Position numbers and translations under genes: made by a program. A model generated the notes under the pieces. It made no database searches and had not been told where the DNA came from. It saw nothing but the letters and a program-made list of their open reading frames with translations. From Psychrobacter immobilis (GTDB lineage Bacteria > Pseudomonadota > Gammaproteobacteria > Pseudomonadales > Moraxellaceae), in assembly GCF_904846065.1 (NCBI RefSeq), contig NZ_CAJGZV010000001.1:1674001-1738000 (forward strand): a stretch of 64,000 nt of DNA, given 5' to 3'. Positions within the stretch are counted from its first letter, which is position 1, and every line of letters begins with the position of its first letter. This document shows, piece by piece, positions 56,988 through 64,000 of this stretch.

Positions 56988-57208
56988 AATAAATATCCAT
57001 ATTGATGAGCGCGAGTGCCTATAAGGAAATAAAAAAGGATGAGTAACTTTGTCCATGATGTGGCTTTATAGCATCGGTTTAATGCCGAGCAGCCACTAAG
57101 GCAAGCTATAGAATACCGCAATGTTAGACAATAAAACGTTCAAGAAACGTTAATTATTCAAATGCTGACTTCTTTATACAGATAGAGATATTCAAAAACT
57201 ATAGAAAA

Positions 57209-57238
57209 TTGTCTATTAAGCGGAGTATTTGCTATAGT
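57209..57238 (+). promoter_or_regulatory. Sigma-70-type promoter upstream of the leader ORF and DUF817 gene
   Basis: -35 TTGTCT (57209-57214), 18-bp spacer, -10 TATAGT (57233-57238). Transcripts would start about 45 bp before the small leader ORF. Confidence 0.5.
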
Positions 57239-57292
57239 TTGGCGGCCTCTAATGAATACTTTACATAATAAGCTATTGTGAGGAAGAGGAAG

Positions 57293-57343
57293 ATGTATGT
57301 CATGGTTCACCATAGCGTATTAAGCGAGCTGTTAAAGCAATAA
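57293..57343 (+). CDS. Putative 16-residue leader peptide
   Basis: ATG at 57293, stop TAA at 57341, product MYVMVHHSVLSELLKQ. It is preceded by GAGGAAGAGGAAG, one of the best ribosome sites in the window, and lies downstream of a plausible promoter and 34 bp before the DUF817 start. There is no clear bias toward one amino acid that would suggest classical attenuation. It may couple translation to the weakly initiated GTG start of the next gene. Confidence 0.4.
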   Translation: MYVMVHHSVLSELLKQ

Positions 57344-57377
57344 ACGGTAGTCAATATGATTGTAGTGCTAAACTAAG

Positions 57378-58193
57378 GTGTTGAACATTATTCCGCGTGG
57401 CGCCGCGCTAAGTTTAGCGTCTGCTTTGTTTGGCATACTTTTATTATTGGCTTTTGTACTGACTCATCAAATAAGTTGGTCAATTTCTGGTATCTATCGC
57501 TATGATCTGTTATTGGCTTATGCTTTGATTATTCAGGTTTTTTTGGTTTATTTCAAATTAGAAACGCCGCGTGAGGTATGGGTCATTGCTATTTTTCATA
57601 TCATGGCCATGGCAATGGAGCTGTTTTTAACCCATCCCAAAATTGGTTCTTGGTATTATCCTGAACCATCCATTTTTAGAGTTGCCACTGTGCCACTTTT
57701 TGCCGGATTTATGTATTCGGCAGTAGGTAGTTTTTTAGCGCGTGGCTTAAGATTGTTTAATGCCTCTTTTACCGACTTACCACGTTTACTATGGGTGAGT
57801 TTATTGGTTATTTTTTCTTATGCCAACTTCTTCACTAAGTTTTTTGTCCCTGATATTCGCAATATATTGTTCATCGCTTCGATAATTTTATTTTGGAAAA
57901 CCAGAGTGTTTTTTCAAATCCATCACAAAAATAATCTTCAATTGCGTGATACCAAGCAATATCAATGTCCATTTTTACCATTACTGTTGTTCCTCGCTTT
58001 TTTGGTTTGGTTGGCAGAAAATATTGCTACTTTTACCAATATTTGGCGTTATCCATCACAAGCAAATGTATGGCATATGGTAGGTTGGGGTAAGCTGGGC
58101 TCTTGGTACTTATTACTGATGTTAAGTCTAGTGTTGGTTTTGGCAGTCATGGGTAAAAGAGATGAGAAAGGCGGTTGGCAGTTAGCTCGATAA
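57378..58193 (+). CDS. DUF817 membrane protein
   Basis: 271 residues with about eight hydrophobic segments. Family features are FKLETPREVWVIAIFHIMAM, KIGSWYYPEPS, LFAGFMYSAVGSFLARG and the C-terminal VWHMVGWGKLGSWYLLLM. The function of DUF817 (YoaT-like) is unknown. An in-frame stop 15 bases upstream forces the start to be GTG at 57378 or TTG at 57381; both are non-ATG with a poor ribosome site, in contrast to the strong leader ORF just upstream. It converges with cysH. Confidence 0.82.
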   Translation: MLNIIPRGAALSLASALFGILLLLAFVLTHQISWSISGIYRYDLLLAYALIIQVFLVYFKLETPREVWVIAIFHIMAMAMELFLTHPKIGSWYYPEPSIFRVATVPLFAGFMYSAVGSFLARGLRLFNASFTDLPRLLWVSLLVIFSYANFFTKFFVPDIRNILFIASIILFWKTRVFFQIHHKNNLQLRDTKQYQCPFLPLLLFLAFLVWLAENIATFTNIWRYPSQANVWHMVGWGKLGSWYLLLMLSLVLVLAVMGKRDEKGGWQLAR

Positions 58194-58290
58194 TTTTGAT
58201 ACTTAAGTGTGTCCTCATTGTTTTGGCGGTAGCGCTTGGATTATAGATTCAAATTTTGTGGGACTGAGATATTGAATCTACTATGACAAT

Positions 58291-58325
58291 AAAAAAACAC
58301 CTCTTATATCTAAGAAGTGTTTTTA
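58291..58325. terminator. Bidirectional terminator between the DUF817 gene and cysH
   Basis: Stem AAAACACCTCTTA / TAAGAAGTGTTTT (one mismatch or G-U) with a 4-nt loop and A/T runs on both sides. Confidence 0.8.
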
Positions 58326-58344
58326 TCGTAAAACTACGAAATAC

Positions 58345-58983
58345 CTAAAGTTGCGTGTGCAAACCACACTCACGGCTTTCTTCTACTTTCGTCGGATCAA
58401 AGTAATCAAATTCATTCGGTAAGTTATGCTCTTCGAGATAAACATCTAAATCGGCGTCAGTGTTTTCAAACAATGGTGCTACTTTTAACACGCCATCTTT
58501 TGATAGGCTAAGTACATCAAGACCTTGGCGGAATTCGGTTTGATCTTTACGAATGGCATTGAACCAAACATCTGGCTTTAACTCATCTAGCGCACGGCGG
58601 AAGGGTTCCAGTTTTACTTGGTCAGTGAATTCATCATGCTGTGGGTTGTCGATACCTGGGATGCCGTTCATGGTCGCGTCACGATACGCCGCTGTTTGCT
58701 TAGGAATATAAGTGATGACGTTTAAGTTTAAATCACGGATGACTTTATTGGCAAATTGATAAGTGGCATCAGTATTGTAGCCTGAGTCTACCCACAATAC
58801 GGTGATGTCAGGGCGCTGCTTGGCCACCAAATGCAGAATCGCTGACTCGTATGGGCGGAAGTTAGTCGTGATGATTGGGTTTTTCGCTTGGCTTAATGCC
58901 CACTCAACGATTTGCTCAGGCGACTTGCCTTGCAATGCTTGGTTGGCTTGGTCGAGGTCTAAACTTGGATGTAATTGGCTCAT
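58345..58983 (-). CDS. cysH: Phosphoadenosine phosphosulfate reductase
   Basis: Reduces PAPS (or APS) to sulfite in sulfate assimilation. 212 residues with the C-terminal catalytic ECGLH (C206). Other marks are TTNFRPYES, LWVDSGYNT and NAIRKDQTEFRQGL. The cysteine pairs that bind the Fe-S cluster in APS-type enzymes are absent, favouring the PAPS type. It is about 30 residues shorter than E. coli CysH. AAGGAAGG precedes the ATG. It follows cysI and the DUF934 gene, likely one operon. Confidence 0.92.
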   Translation of the reverse strand: MSQLHPSLDLDQANQALQGKSPEQIVEWALSQAKNPIITTNFRPYESAILHLVAKQRPDITVLWVDSGYNTDATYQFANKVIRDLNLNVITYIPKQTAAYRDATMNGIPGIDNPQHDEFTDQVKLEPFRRALDELKPDVWFNAIRKDQTEFRQGLDVLSLSKDGVLKVAPLFENTDADLDVYLEEHNLPNEFDYFDPTKVEESRECGLHTQL

Positions 58984-59053
58984 AATACCTTCCTTAATGG
59001 TTGTTAATATAAAAGTGTCGATTAAAAATTAAAATTTATGATCAGTGTTAAAG

Positions 59054-59674
59054 CTAGGCGATTGAGGGTTCTGACGGTTTAGCAAACATCGGTAAATCCG
59101 AAGCACTTTGTCCATCATAACTACTGGCAAGGGCAGTAAATGCTTGCTCAATACCGAATTTAGAGTCTGGCTGCATGTCATGCTCGCTCAATACAAAGCT
59201 ATCAACACCCATGCGCAGTAGATATGCGATTTGATCACGGCCAAACGCGCCAGCCACCCGAATCTCACCTTGGTAGCCAATTTGGCGTAGGGTACGTGCA
59301 AAGCTAAAATTGCGACCATCAGCGAATTTCGGTACATCAATCACGATAAGCGCCTGCGTTGATAAGAACTCACTAAGACCTTCTAACGCATCAGCATCGG
59401 TGTCAGCCGTCACCCACAATCCAAGGCGGCTACTGTGCTGTACAATCAGCTCATAAATCTCTTTAACCAGACCACCGACCTGCACGCCTGAGTTATCCAA
59501 TAAATCAGCGAGCGGTACAATCACATCGGGCTTTTCTTGCCTTTGTAGCAACTCAAGCAACGTAATGTTTGTTGATACAATACTCTCTGGTAGCGCGTCC
59601 GTAGTGAGCACATGCCATGTATCTTGGCTGCCGATATCTACGCCATGACTGTCCAAAATATGGTGATTAGCCAT
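59054..59674 (-). CDS. DUF934 protein, sulfite reductase partner
   Basis: 206-residue cytosolic protein of DUF934. Family features are PDVIVPLADLLDNSGVQVGG, VIDVPKFADGRNFSFARTLR and DQIAYLLRMGVDSFVL. In many proteobacteria this gene follows the sulfite reductase hemoprotein gene and is thought to assist it, perhaps in electron delivery (from genomic context; not proven). ATG at 59674 overlaps the cysI stop (ATGGCTAA) and has AAGGAG seven bases upstream, so translation is coupled. Confidence 0.88.
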   Translation of the reverse strand: MANHHILDSHGVDIGSQDTWHVLTTDALPESIVSTNITLLELLQRQEKPDVIVPLADLLDNSGVQVGGLVKEIYELIVQHSSRLGLWVTADTDADALEGLSEFLSTQALIVIDVPKFADGRNFSFARTLRQIGYQGEIRVAGAFGRDQIAYLLRMGVDSFVLSEHDMQPDSKFGIEQAFTALASSYDGQSASDLPMFAKPSEPSIA

Positions 59675-61358
59675 AGACCTTCTCCTTAAATGGATCAATA
59701 CCAACGCGCTCAACCAATTGACCAAAGCTTTCGACATCATTGTCGGTACTGGCTCGCAAGTCTACATAGACATCGACGATCTGCTGTATGGTATTGGCAA
59801 CCTCAAGAGCAGGGACAGACTTACCTAAGATTTTGCCAAGTTTGGCATCGTCACTGGAATTGCCGCCAATGCTGATCTGATACCAATGCTCACCTTTTTT
59901 ATCCACACCCAAGATGCCAATGTCACCTGTATGATGGTGCGCACAAGCATTGATACAACCAGACATGTTTAAGCGAATCTCACCCAAATCATACAGGTAG
60001 TCCAAATCATCGAACTGTTTTTCGATCTGTTCAGCGATGTTGTGTGTCGTCGCATTAGCAAGCGAGCAGTAGTCCCAACCTGGGCAGACAATCATATCTG
60101 TTAGGGTATTGATATTAGCGCGTGCTAAATGCAACTCTGCTAGCTGCTGCCACAATTCATAGAGAGTGTTGGTTTGCACATCAGCGAATACCAGATTCTG
60201 TTGATAAGTACCACGCAGCTCACCAAAGCTGTATTTGTCAGACAGATCAGCCAGTGCATCCATCTGCGACTCGCTGACATCACCAGAGGGCACATATTTG
60301 CCATCGACCAAGCCTGCTTTGAGCGAAATAACGACCGCACGATAACCAGCGACTTTATGCGCTACCGTGTTTTGGTTGTACCAATTGGCAAAATCTTTAT
60401 CAGCATTTAATTGCTGTTGTAGCTCAGACTGTACTTGTAGCGCATCAAACGACAGATAGTCAGGCTCACTAAAAAAGCTGCTCGCCGTCGCAAAGTTCTC
60501 ATCAGTTAAGGTAAGCGAACCATCTTTGGTATGAGCTTCCCACTCAGCATTGACCAATTTGGCAAAGGCAGGGCCGCCCATGCTCTCAACCAATATCTTA
60601 ATGCGTGATCGGTATTTACTGCCTTTATCACGGCGACCATGCAAGTTATAGACACGCAAGATGGCGTCTAAATAGCTAAGCAGATGCTGACGCGGCAAGA
60701 ACTTATTGATGACTTTACCAAGAACAGGAATACGTCCTAGACCACCACCGACCAATACTTCAAAACCAATCTCGCCCTCATCGTTGGTTTTGATATGCAG
60801 ACCGACATCATGTACTTGGGTTGCCGCGCGGTCATCATTGGTACCGATGACAGCAATCTTAAATTTACGCGGCAAAAAAGCAAACTCAGGATGGAAGGTT
60901 GACCACTGACGAATAATCTCACAATAGGGACGTGGGTCAGCGATTTCTTCTTTATGAATACCAGCATATGGATCGGTGGTTGTGTTACGAATACAGTTGC
61001 CCGAGGTTTGGATCGAGTGCATCTGTACTGATGCCAGCTCTGCCAAAATATCTGGCACGTCTTCTAGCTTTGGCCAATTCAGCTGGATATTGGTACGGGT
61101 AGTGAAGTGCCCATAACCTTTGTCATATTTACGAGTAATTTCAGCCAATTTTCGCAATTGGTAGCTGGCAAGTAGCCCGTAAGGAATGGCGATACGCAAC
61201 ATCGGTGCATAACGCTGAATATAAAGGCCGTTTTGCAAGCGCAGCGGCAAAAATTGCTCTTCTGGCAGCTCACCTGCCAAAAACCGTTCGGTTTGGTCGC
61301 GAAACTGAGCGACTCTTTCTTCTACCAAGGTTTGGTCAGCGTAATTATATTGATACAT
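59667..61358 (-). CDS. cysI: Sulfite reductase hemoprotein (nitrite/sulfite reductase family)
   Basis: Siroheme and [4Fe-4S] enzyme reducing sulfite to sulfide, 563 residues. Cofactor cysteines are C425 and C431 (CPGWDYC, C-x5-C) and C468 and C472 (CINAC, C-x3-C). N-terminal YGLLASYQLRKLAEITRKY and TTRTNIQLNW, and central QTSGNCIRNTTTDPYAG, are typical. No cysJ flavoprotein gene is adjacent, so electrons probably come from ferredoxin or another donor (inference). It leads the cysI-DUF934-cysH unit and diverges from sat. Siroheme would come from CysG. Confidence 0.93.
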   Translation of the reverse strand: MYQYNYADQTLVEERVAQFRDQTERFLAGELPEEQFLPLRLQNGLYIQRYAPMLRIAIPYGLLASYQLRKLAEITRKYDKGYGHFTTRTNIQLNWPKLEDVPDILAELASVQMHSIQTSGNCIRNTTTDPYAGIHKEEIADPRPYCEIIRQWSTFHPEFAFLPRKFKIAVIGTNDDRAATQVHDVGLHIKTNDEGEIGFEVLVGGGLGRIPVLGKVINKFLPRQHLLSYLDAILRVYNLHGRRDKGSKYRSRIKILVESMGGPAFAKLVNAEWEAHTKDGSLTLTDENFATASSFFSEPDYLSFDALQVQSELQQQLNADKDFANWYNQNTVAHKVAGYRAVVISLKAGLVDGKYVPSGDVSESQMDALADLSDKYSFGELRGTYQQNLVFADVQTNTLYELWQQLAELHLARANINTLTDMIVCPGWDYCSLANATTHNIAEQIEKQFDDLDYLYDLGEIRLNMSGCINACAHHHTGDIGILGVDKKGEHWYQISIGGNSSDDAKLGKILGKSVPALEVANTIQQIVDVYVDLRASTDNDVESFGQLVERVGIDPFKEKVYG

Positions 61359-61600
61359 GACGTAATCTCAATTTTGTTTTTAGTCTTAAAAGCAGTGACG
61401 AAAATGATTTGCGTGTGTAATCGGTCTTATTGCCAGTCGCAAGGTAAACCATGCAGAGTCACATCATATAAGCTTGCGTCTATAAACATAAATTCCTTTA
61501 AGACATATGTATATCCAAACACAGCATAAATTTTCATAACGAAAGTTAGGTAGCCTATGCTTATCAAATTTATCACTACCCATAAAGGTTATAAATCAAT
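61359..61600. promoter_or_regulatory. Divergent control region of the sulfate assimilation genes
   Basis: 242 bp between the starts of cysI (minus) and sat (plus). Sharing this region suggests joint control, typically by a CysB-like regulator in gamma-proteobacteria (inference). AAAGG lies before the sat ATG. No operator could be assigned by eye. Confidence 0.4.
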
Positions 61601-62851
61601 ATGACACCTATCACCTCTAAGCAACCATCAAAACTTGTTCCGCCGCATGGCAGCACTGAGCTTAAGCCATTACTATTACAAGGTGATGCACGAAAAGAAG
61701 CATTAAAACTTGCTAGCACATTGCCGACCATTACTCTAAGCTCACGTGAGCGTGGTGATTTAATCATGTTCGGTATTGGCGGCTTTACGCCGTTGCATGG
61801 CTTTATGAATCAAGCAGACTGGCAGGGTGTGGTTGATGATATGCGTTTACAAAGTGGTGACAATGCAGGCTTGTTCTGGCCAATTCCGATCACCTTGTCT
61901 GCACCAAAAGCGACTGCAAATGGTTTGAGTCAAGGCGATAAAGTAGCCTTGGTTGCTCAAGACGGCGAAATCATGGGTATCTTGACGGTAGAAGAAACCT
62001 ATACCATCGATAAAAAGCATGAGTGTCAGCAAGTATTCACCACAACAGACCCAGAACATCCGGGCGTACAACAAGTTTTAGAGCAAGGCGAAGTCAATAT
62101 CGCAGGTAGTGTCGAGGTATTGAGCGAAGGCGAGTTCCCAACGTTATATCCAGAAATCTACAAAACGCCAGCAGAAACCCGCGCTATTTTGGACGCTAAG
62201 AGTTGGAAAACGGTTGCGGCATTTCAAACGCGTAATCCAATGCACCGCTCACATGAGTATTTGGCAAAAATTGCAATTGAGATCTGTGATGGCGTATTGA
62301 TTCATTCATTGCTAGGGGCACTCAAACCTGGTGATATCCCAGCCGACGTCCGTCAAGAAGCCATCAAAACCTTGATTGATAATTACTTTAGACAAGACAC
62401 CGTTATTCAAGCCGGTTATCCGCTAGATATGCGTTATGCCGGTCCACGCGAGGCATTATTGCATGCCGTATTCCGTCAAAACTATGGCTGTAGCCACTTG
62501 ATTGTTGGTCGTGACCATGCTGGTGTCGGCGATTATTATGGGGCATTTGATGCACAAACGATTTTTGAACAGGTTGGGAAAGATGACCTTATCACTCAAC
62601 CACTAAAAATTGGCTGGACGTTCTGGTGTAATGCTTGTAATGCCATGGCATCAGATAAGACTTGCCCGCATGAAGCGTCTGAACACGTTAAAGTATCAGG
62701 TACCAAGCTGCGTAAAGCGTTATCAGAAGATGAAGAAGTACCAGACAACTTTAGCCGTCCAGAAGTATTACAAATTTTGCGTGATTATTATGCTGGTATC
62801 GCAAGAGAGGAACGTGCTGAAGTAAAATTGGTTGGTGCCTCTGCGGTGTAA
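61601..62851 (+). CDS. sat: ATP sulfurylase (sulfate adenylyltransferase, Sat-type)
   Basis: Activates sulfate to APS, first step of assimilation. 416 residues of the single-chain type (not CysDN). N-terminal PUA-like domain, then catalytic [11 protein letters not shown] (Q209 to E219; histidines H215 and H218) and [16 protein letters not shown] (from 303). A cysteine cluster [16 protein letters not shown] (about 346-361) matches the zinc site in bacterial Sat. No fused APS kinase domain and no cysC nearby, so PAPS formation depends on a gene outside the window or CysH accepts APS. Confidence 0.95.
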   Translation: MTPITSKQPSKLVPPHGSTELKPLLLQGDARKEALKLASTLPTITLSSRERGDLIMFGIGGFTPLHGFMNQADWQGVVDDMRLQSGDNAGLFWPIPITLSAPKATANGLSQGDKVALVAQDGEIMGILTVEETYTIDKKHECQQVFTTTDPEHPGVQQVLEQGEVNIAGSVEVLSEGEFPTLYPEIYKTPAETRAILDAKSWKTVAAFQTRNPMHRSHEYLAKIAIEICDGVLIHSLLGALKPGDIPADVRQEAIKTLIDNYFRQDTVIQAGYPLDMRYAGPREALLHAVFRQNYGCSHLIVGRDHAGVGDYYGAFDAQTIFEQVGKDDLITQPLKIGWTFWCNACNAMASDKTCPHEASEHVKVSGTKLRKALSEDEEVPDNFSRPEVLQILRDYYAGIAREERAEVKLVGASAV

Positions 62852-62870
62852 ACCAAGATTATCAGCATAC

Positions 62871-62935
62871 AAACCAGTATCAAAAAAAAGGTGTCAGATG
62901 ATAAGTCTGACACCTTTTTTTGATACTGGTTTTCA
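62871..62935. terminator. Extended double hairpin terminator between sat and a lipoprotein gene
   Basis: Inner stem GGTGTCAGA / TCTGACACC with A8 before and T7 after, enclosed by outer arms AAACCAGTATC (62871-62881) and GATACTGGTTT (62922-62932). The whole 62-bp region is nearly one continuous inverted repeat with a single bulge and a 7-nt loop. It serves both converging genes. Confidence 0.9.
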
Positions 62936-62968
62936 ACGCCTGTTATCTAAGCTAGCGTTCGTTATCTA

Positions 62969-63481
62969 TTAAATCTCTAAATCTGTTGTCAGCTTTTGAT
63001 ACTCACCAACCAATGTGCCACCGCCAGAGCAGAAGTAGTTAAGCGCGTATTTATCTTGACTATCAATAGTCAGCTTATCATCCTTAAATTGAAAGAATGC
63101 CGTACTGTCATTGACTTTGCTTTGGAAAATAATGCCGTGCGCGTCATCTTGACCCATTAATGTCGCCTTGCCATCAAACTGGCAACTGGGCTTTTTAATA
63201 TCGCTACGGGCGCGAACCTTTATGTTGATTTGCTGATCACTCTCCGCCCGTACCATGACGCCAACCCAATCATAGCCTTGCGCGCGCTTTTCATAACCTT
63301 CATCAGCATAATCTCCAACGACTGCTTGCACAGCTGGCATGACATCGGCTATCGGTTGTTTTATAGCTTGGTGATTCACGCTAGGTGTCACGTTATTACA
63401 GCCACTTAAGGCAAACAGAGCCGCCGATGTGGTGAAAAATACCGAAAAAAAGCGTGAGTGACGAGGTGGAGACATGATCAT
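62969..63481 (-). CDS. Predicted lipoprotein, unknown function
   Basis: 170 residues with an unusually long N-terminus before the lipobox LSGC (cysteine about 28). The mature domain includes YEKRAQGYDWVGVMVRAES and KKPSCQFDGKATLMGQDDAH, and ends with ALNYFCSGGGTLVGEY. The two cysteines may pair. AAGG seven bases upstream supports the ATG at 63481. No family recognised. Confidence 0.68.
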   Translation of the reverse strand: MIMSPPRHSRFFSVFFTTSAALFALSGCNNVTPSVNHQAIKQPIADVMPAVQAVVGDYADEGYEKRAQGYDWVGVMVRAESDQQINIKVRARSDIKKPSCQFDGKATLMGQDDAHGIIFQSKVNDSTAFFQFKDDKLTIDSQDKYALNYFCSGGGTLVGEYQKLTTDLEI

Positions 63482-63865
63482 TTAAGTACCTTTGATAAAG
63501 GAGTGATTAAGAGGAATGGTCGTTATCTAAACGCAACGCCTAACAGCGTGGCTGTAAGGATATTAGAGATAGTATCGTTTACATAAAGGCTCGTCTATAT
63601 AGTAAGCAATACCATTACTTACTCAAAAGTGTCTGCTCATCACTATAGCGCAAAATACTTAGAAAAAATAAGCCTTGTAAAATAATTAATAAAATGACTT
63701 ATGCCAAGTTAACCACTCGATAAGCGCATTTGTCACTAAGCATTTGACTCTCATGCTGTTAGCATATTTCTCATTATCCATAGAACCGCATCCAAAGAAT
63801 TATGAGCATTAATAAGATTGTTAATGCTGTGGAAAACGCTTCTATCAACATTATCGAGAGCACCC
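63482..63865. other. 384-bp intergenic region near the window end
   Basis: AT-rich divergent spacer between the lipoprotein gene and the last gene. A 25-codon frame at 63802-63879 lacks a good ribosome site and overlaps the next start, so it is not called. Nothing else recognised. Confidence 0.35.
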
Positions 63866-64000
63866 ATGCAACCAGATAACAAAAGTATTCAGCAAATATC
63901 TCAAAAGCATCATTTTGCTAACCTCCATACCCTTATTAAGGATAAAGAGACGCCAACGCCGCTCGCCAATATCAGTGTTAAAGTTGGTAGCGTACTGGCG
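63866..64000 (+). CDS. Start of an unidentified gene (3' end outside window)
   Basis: ATG at 63866, preceded by GAGAG, opens a frame of 45 codons that runs off the window, beginning MQPDNKSIQQISQKHHFANL and continuing with a segment PTPLANISVKVGSVLA. No signal peptide is visible; family cannot be told from this fragment. Confidence 0.5.
   Translation, partial: MQPDNKSIQQISQKHHFANLHTLIKDKETPTPLANISVKVGSVLA

Larger units (their letters stand above)
56988..57377. other. 390-bp divergent region with a putative leader peptide
   Basis: Lies between the acyltransferase and DUF817 genes. It contains a sigma-70-like promoter (57209-57238) and a 16-codon open frame with a strong ribosome site (57293-57343), both facing the DUF817 gene. 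The rest shows nothing recognisable. Confidence 0.45.

Noticed and set aside
63802..63879. 25-codon frame MSINKIVNAVENASINIIES...
   Set aside because: Weak ribosome site and overlap with the start of the next, better supported gene.
1..64000. tRNA, rRNA, prophage or defence island
   Set aside because: No tRNA-like cloverleaf, rRNA sequence, integrase, phage structural gene or known defence gene was recognised by reading; SbcCD is a housekeeping nuclease. A tRNA scan would settle the RNA question.

Overview
The window looks like a chromosomal segment of a gamma-proteobacterium of the family Moraxellaceae, most likely Psychrobacter. This is inferred from the gene set, the moderately AT-rich base composition and protein features (a large ~1600-residue NAD-glutamate dehydrogenase, FabI, a siroheme sulfite reductase with a DUF934 partner, DUF1543 and DUF817 proteins). 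No alignment was run. It is mostly housekeeping and core metabolism, with one small intact insertion sequence, one gene broken by a stop codon and several unrecognised small proteins. No rRNA, tRNA, CRISPR array or prophage was recognised.

Layout. 1-9.7 kb: tail of a YejF-type peptide ABC ATPase, an iron-type alcohol dehydrogenase, a fused MsrA-MsrB lipoprotein, folE (minus) diverging from fabI, a DUF1275 membrane protein, a 54-residue acidic protein, an SLC13-type anion symporter, and a metallophosphoesterase gene split by an in-frame TGA. 9.7-16.7 kb: lipoproteins, a two-copy DUF1543 protein, two orphan genes and hrpA. 16.9-22.5 kb: an AraC regulator diverging from an Ohr peroxidase, an MliC-like lipoprotein, a 715-bp IS1595-family element with perfect 18-bp inverted repeats and an 8-bp target duplication, an EamA exporter, and a YetF-like protein with a C-terminal cysteine cluster. 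22.6-26.3 kb (minus): creD, a UPF0114 protein and an overlapping pnuC/nadR-kinase pair. 26.6-34.2 kb (plus): a ketoacyl-ACP synthase III, prfA, lysS, a 420-residue unknown and dnaX with a seven-unit 18-nt repeat. 34.4-41 kb: a LysR regulator, argD, yacG, a TrmB-like methyltransferase, an ABC1/UbiB-family kinase and purD. 41.4-53.1 kb: the NAD-glutamate dehydrogenase, a WG-repeat protein, sbcC and sbcD. 53.4-62.9 kb: cysG, a YihG-like acyltransferase, a DUF817 membrane protein with a putative leader peptide, and the sulfate assimilation block (cysI, DUF934, cysH on minus; sat divergent on plus). The window ends with a lipoprotein and the start of an unidentified gene.

How genes work together. 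Sat, CysH and CysI cover sulfate to sulfide, and CysG, 3.5 kb away, makes the siroheme that CysI needs. PnuC and the NadR-like kinase form a nicotinamide riboside salvage pair. SbcD and SbcC form one nuclease complex. FabI and the KAS III belong to fatty acid synthesis. MsrAB and Ohr are separate oxidative damage defences. Many genes are bounded by clear intrinsic terminators, several shared between convergent genes.

No convincing undescribed multi-gene system was found. The strongest leads are the YetF-zinc-knuckle fusion, the leader peptide before the DUF817 gene, the nested hairpin plus unknown gene between lysS and dnaX, the dnaX repeat tract, and the unrecognised cluster at 10.3-11.8 kb.
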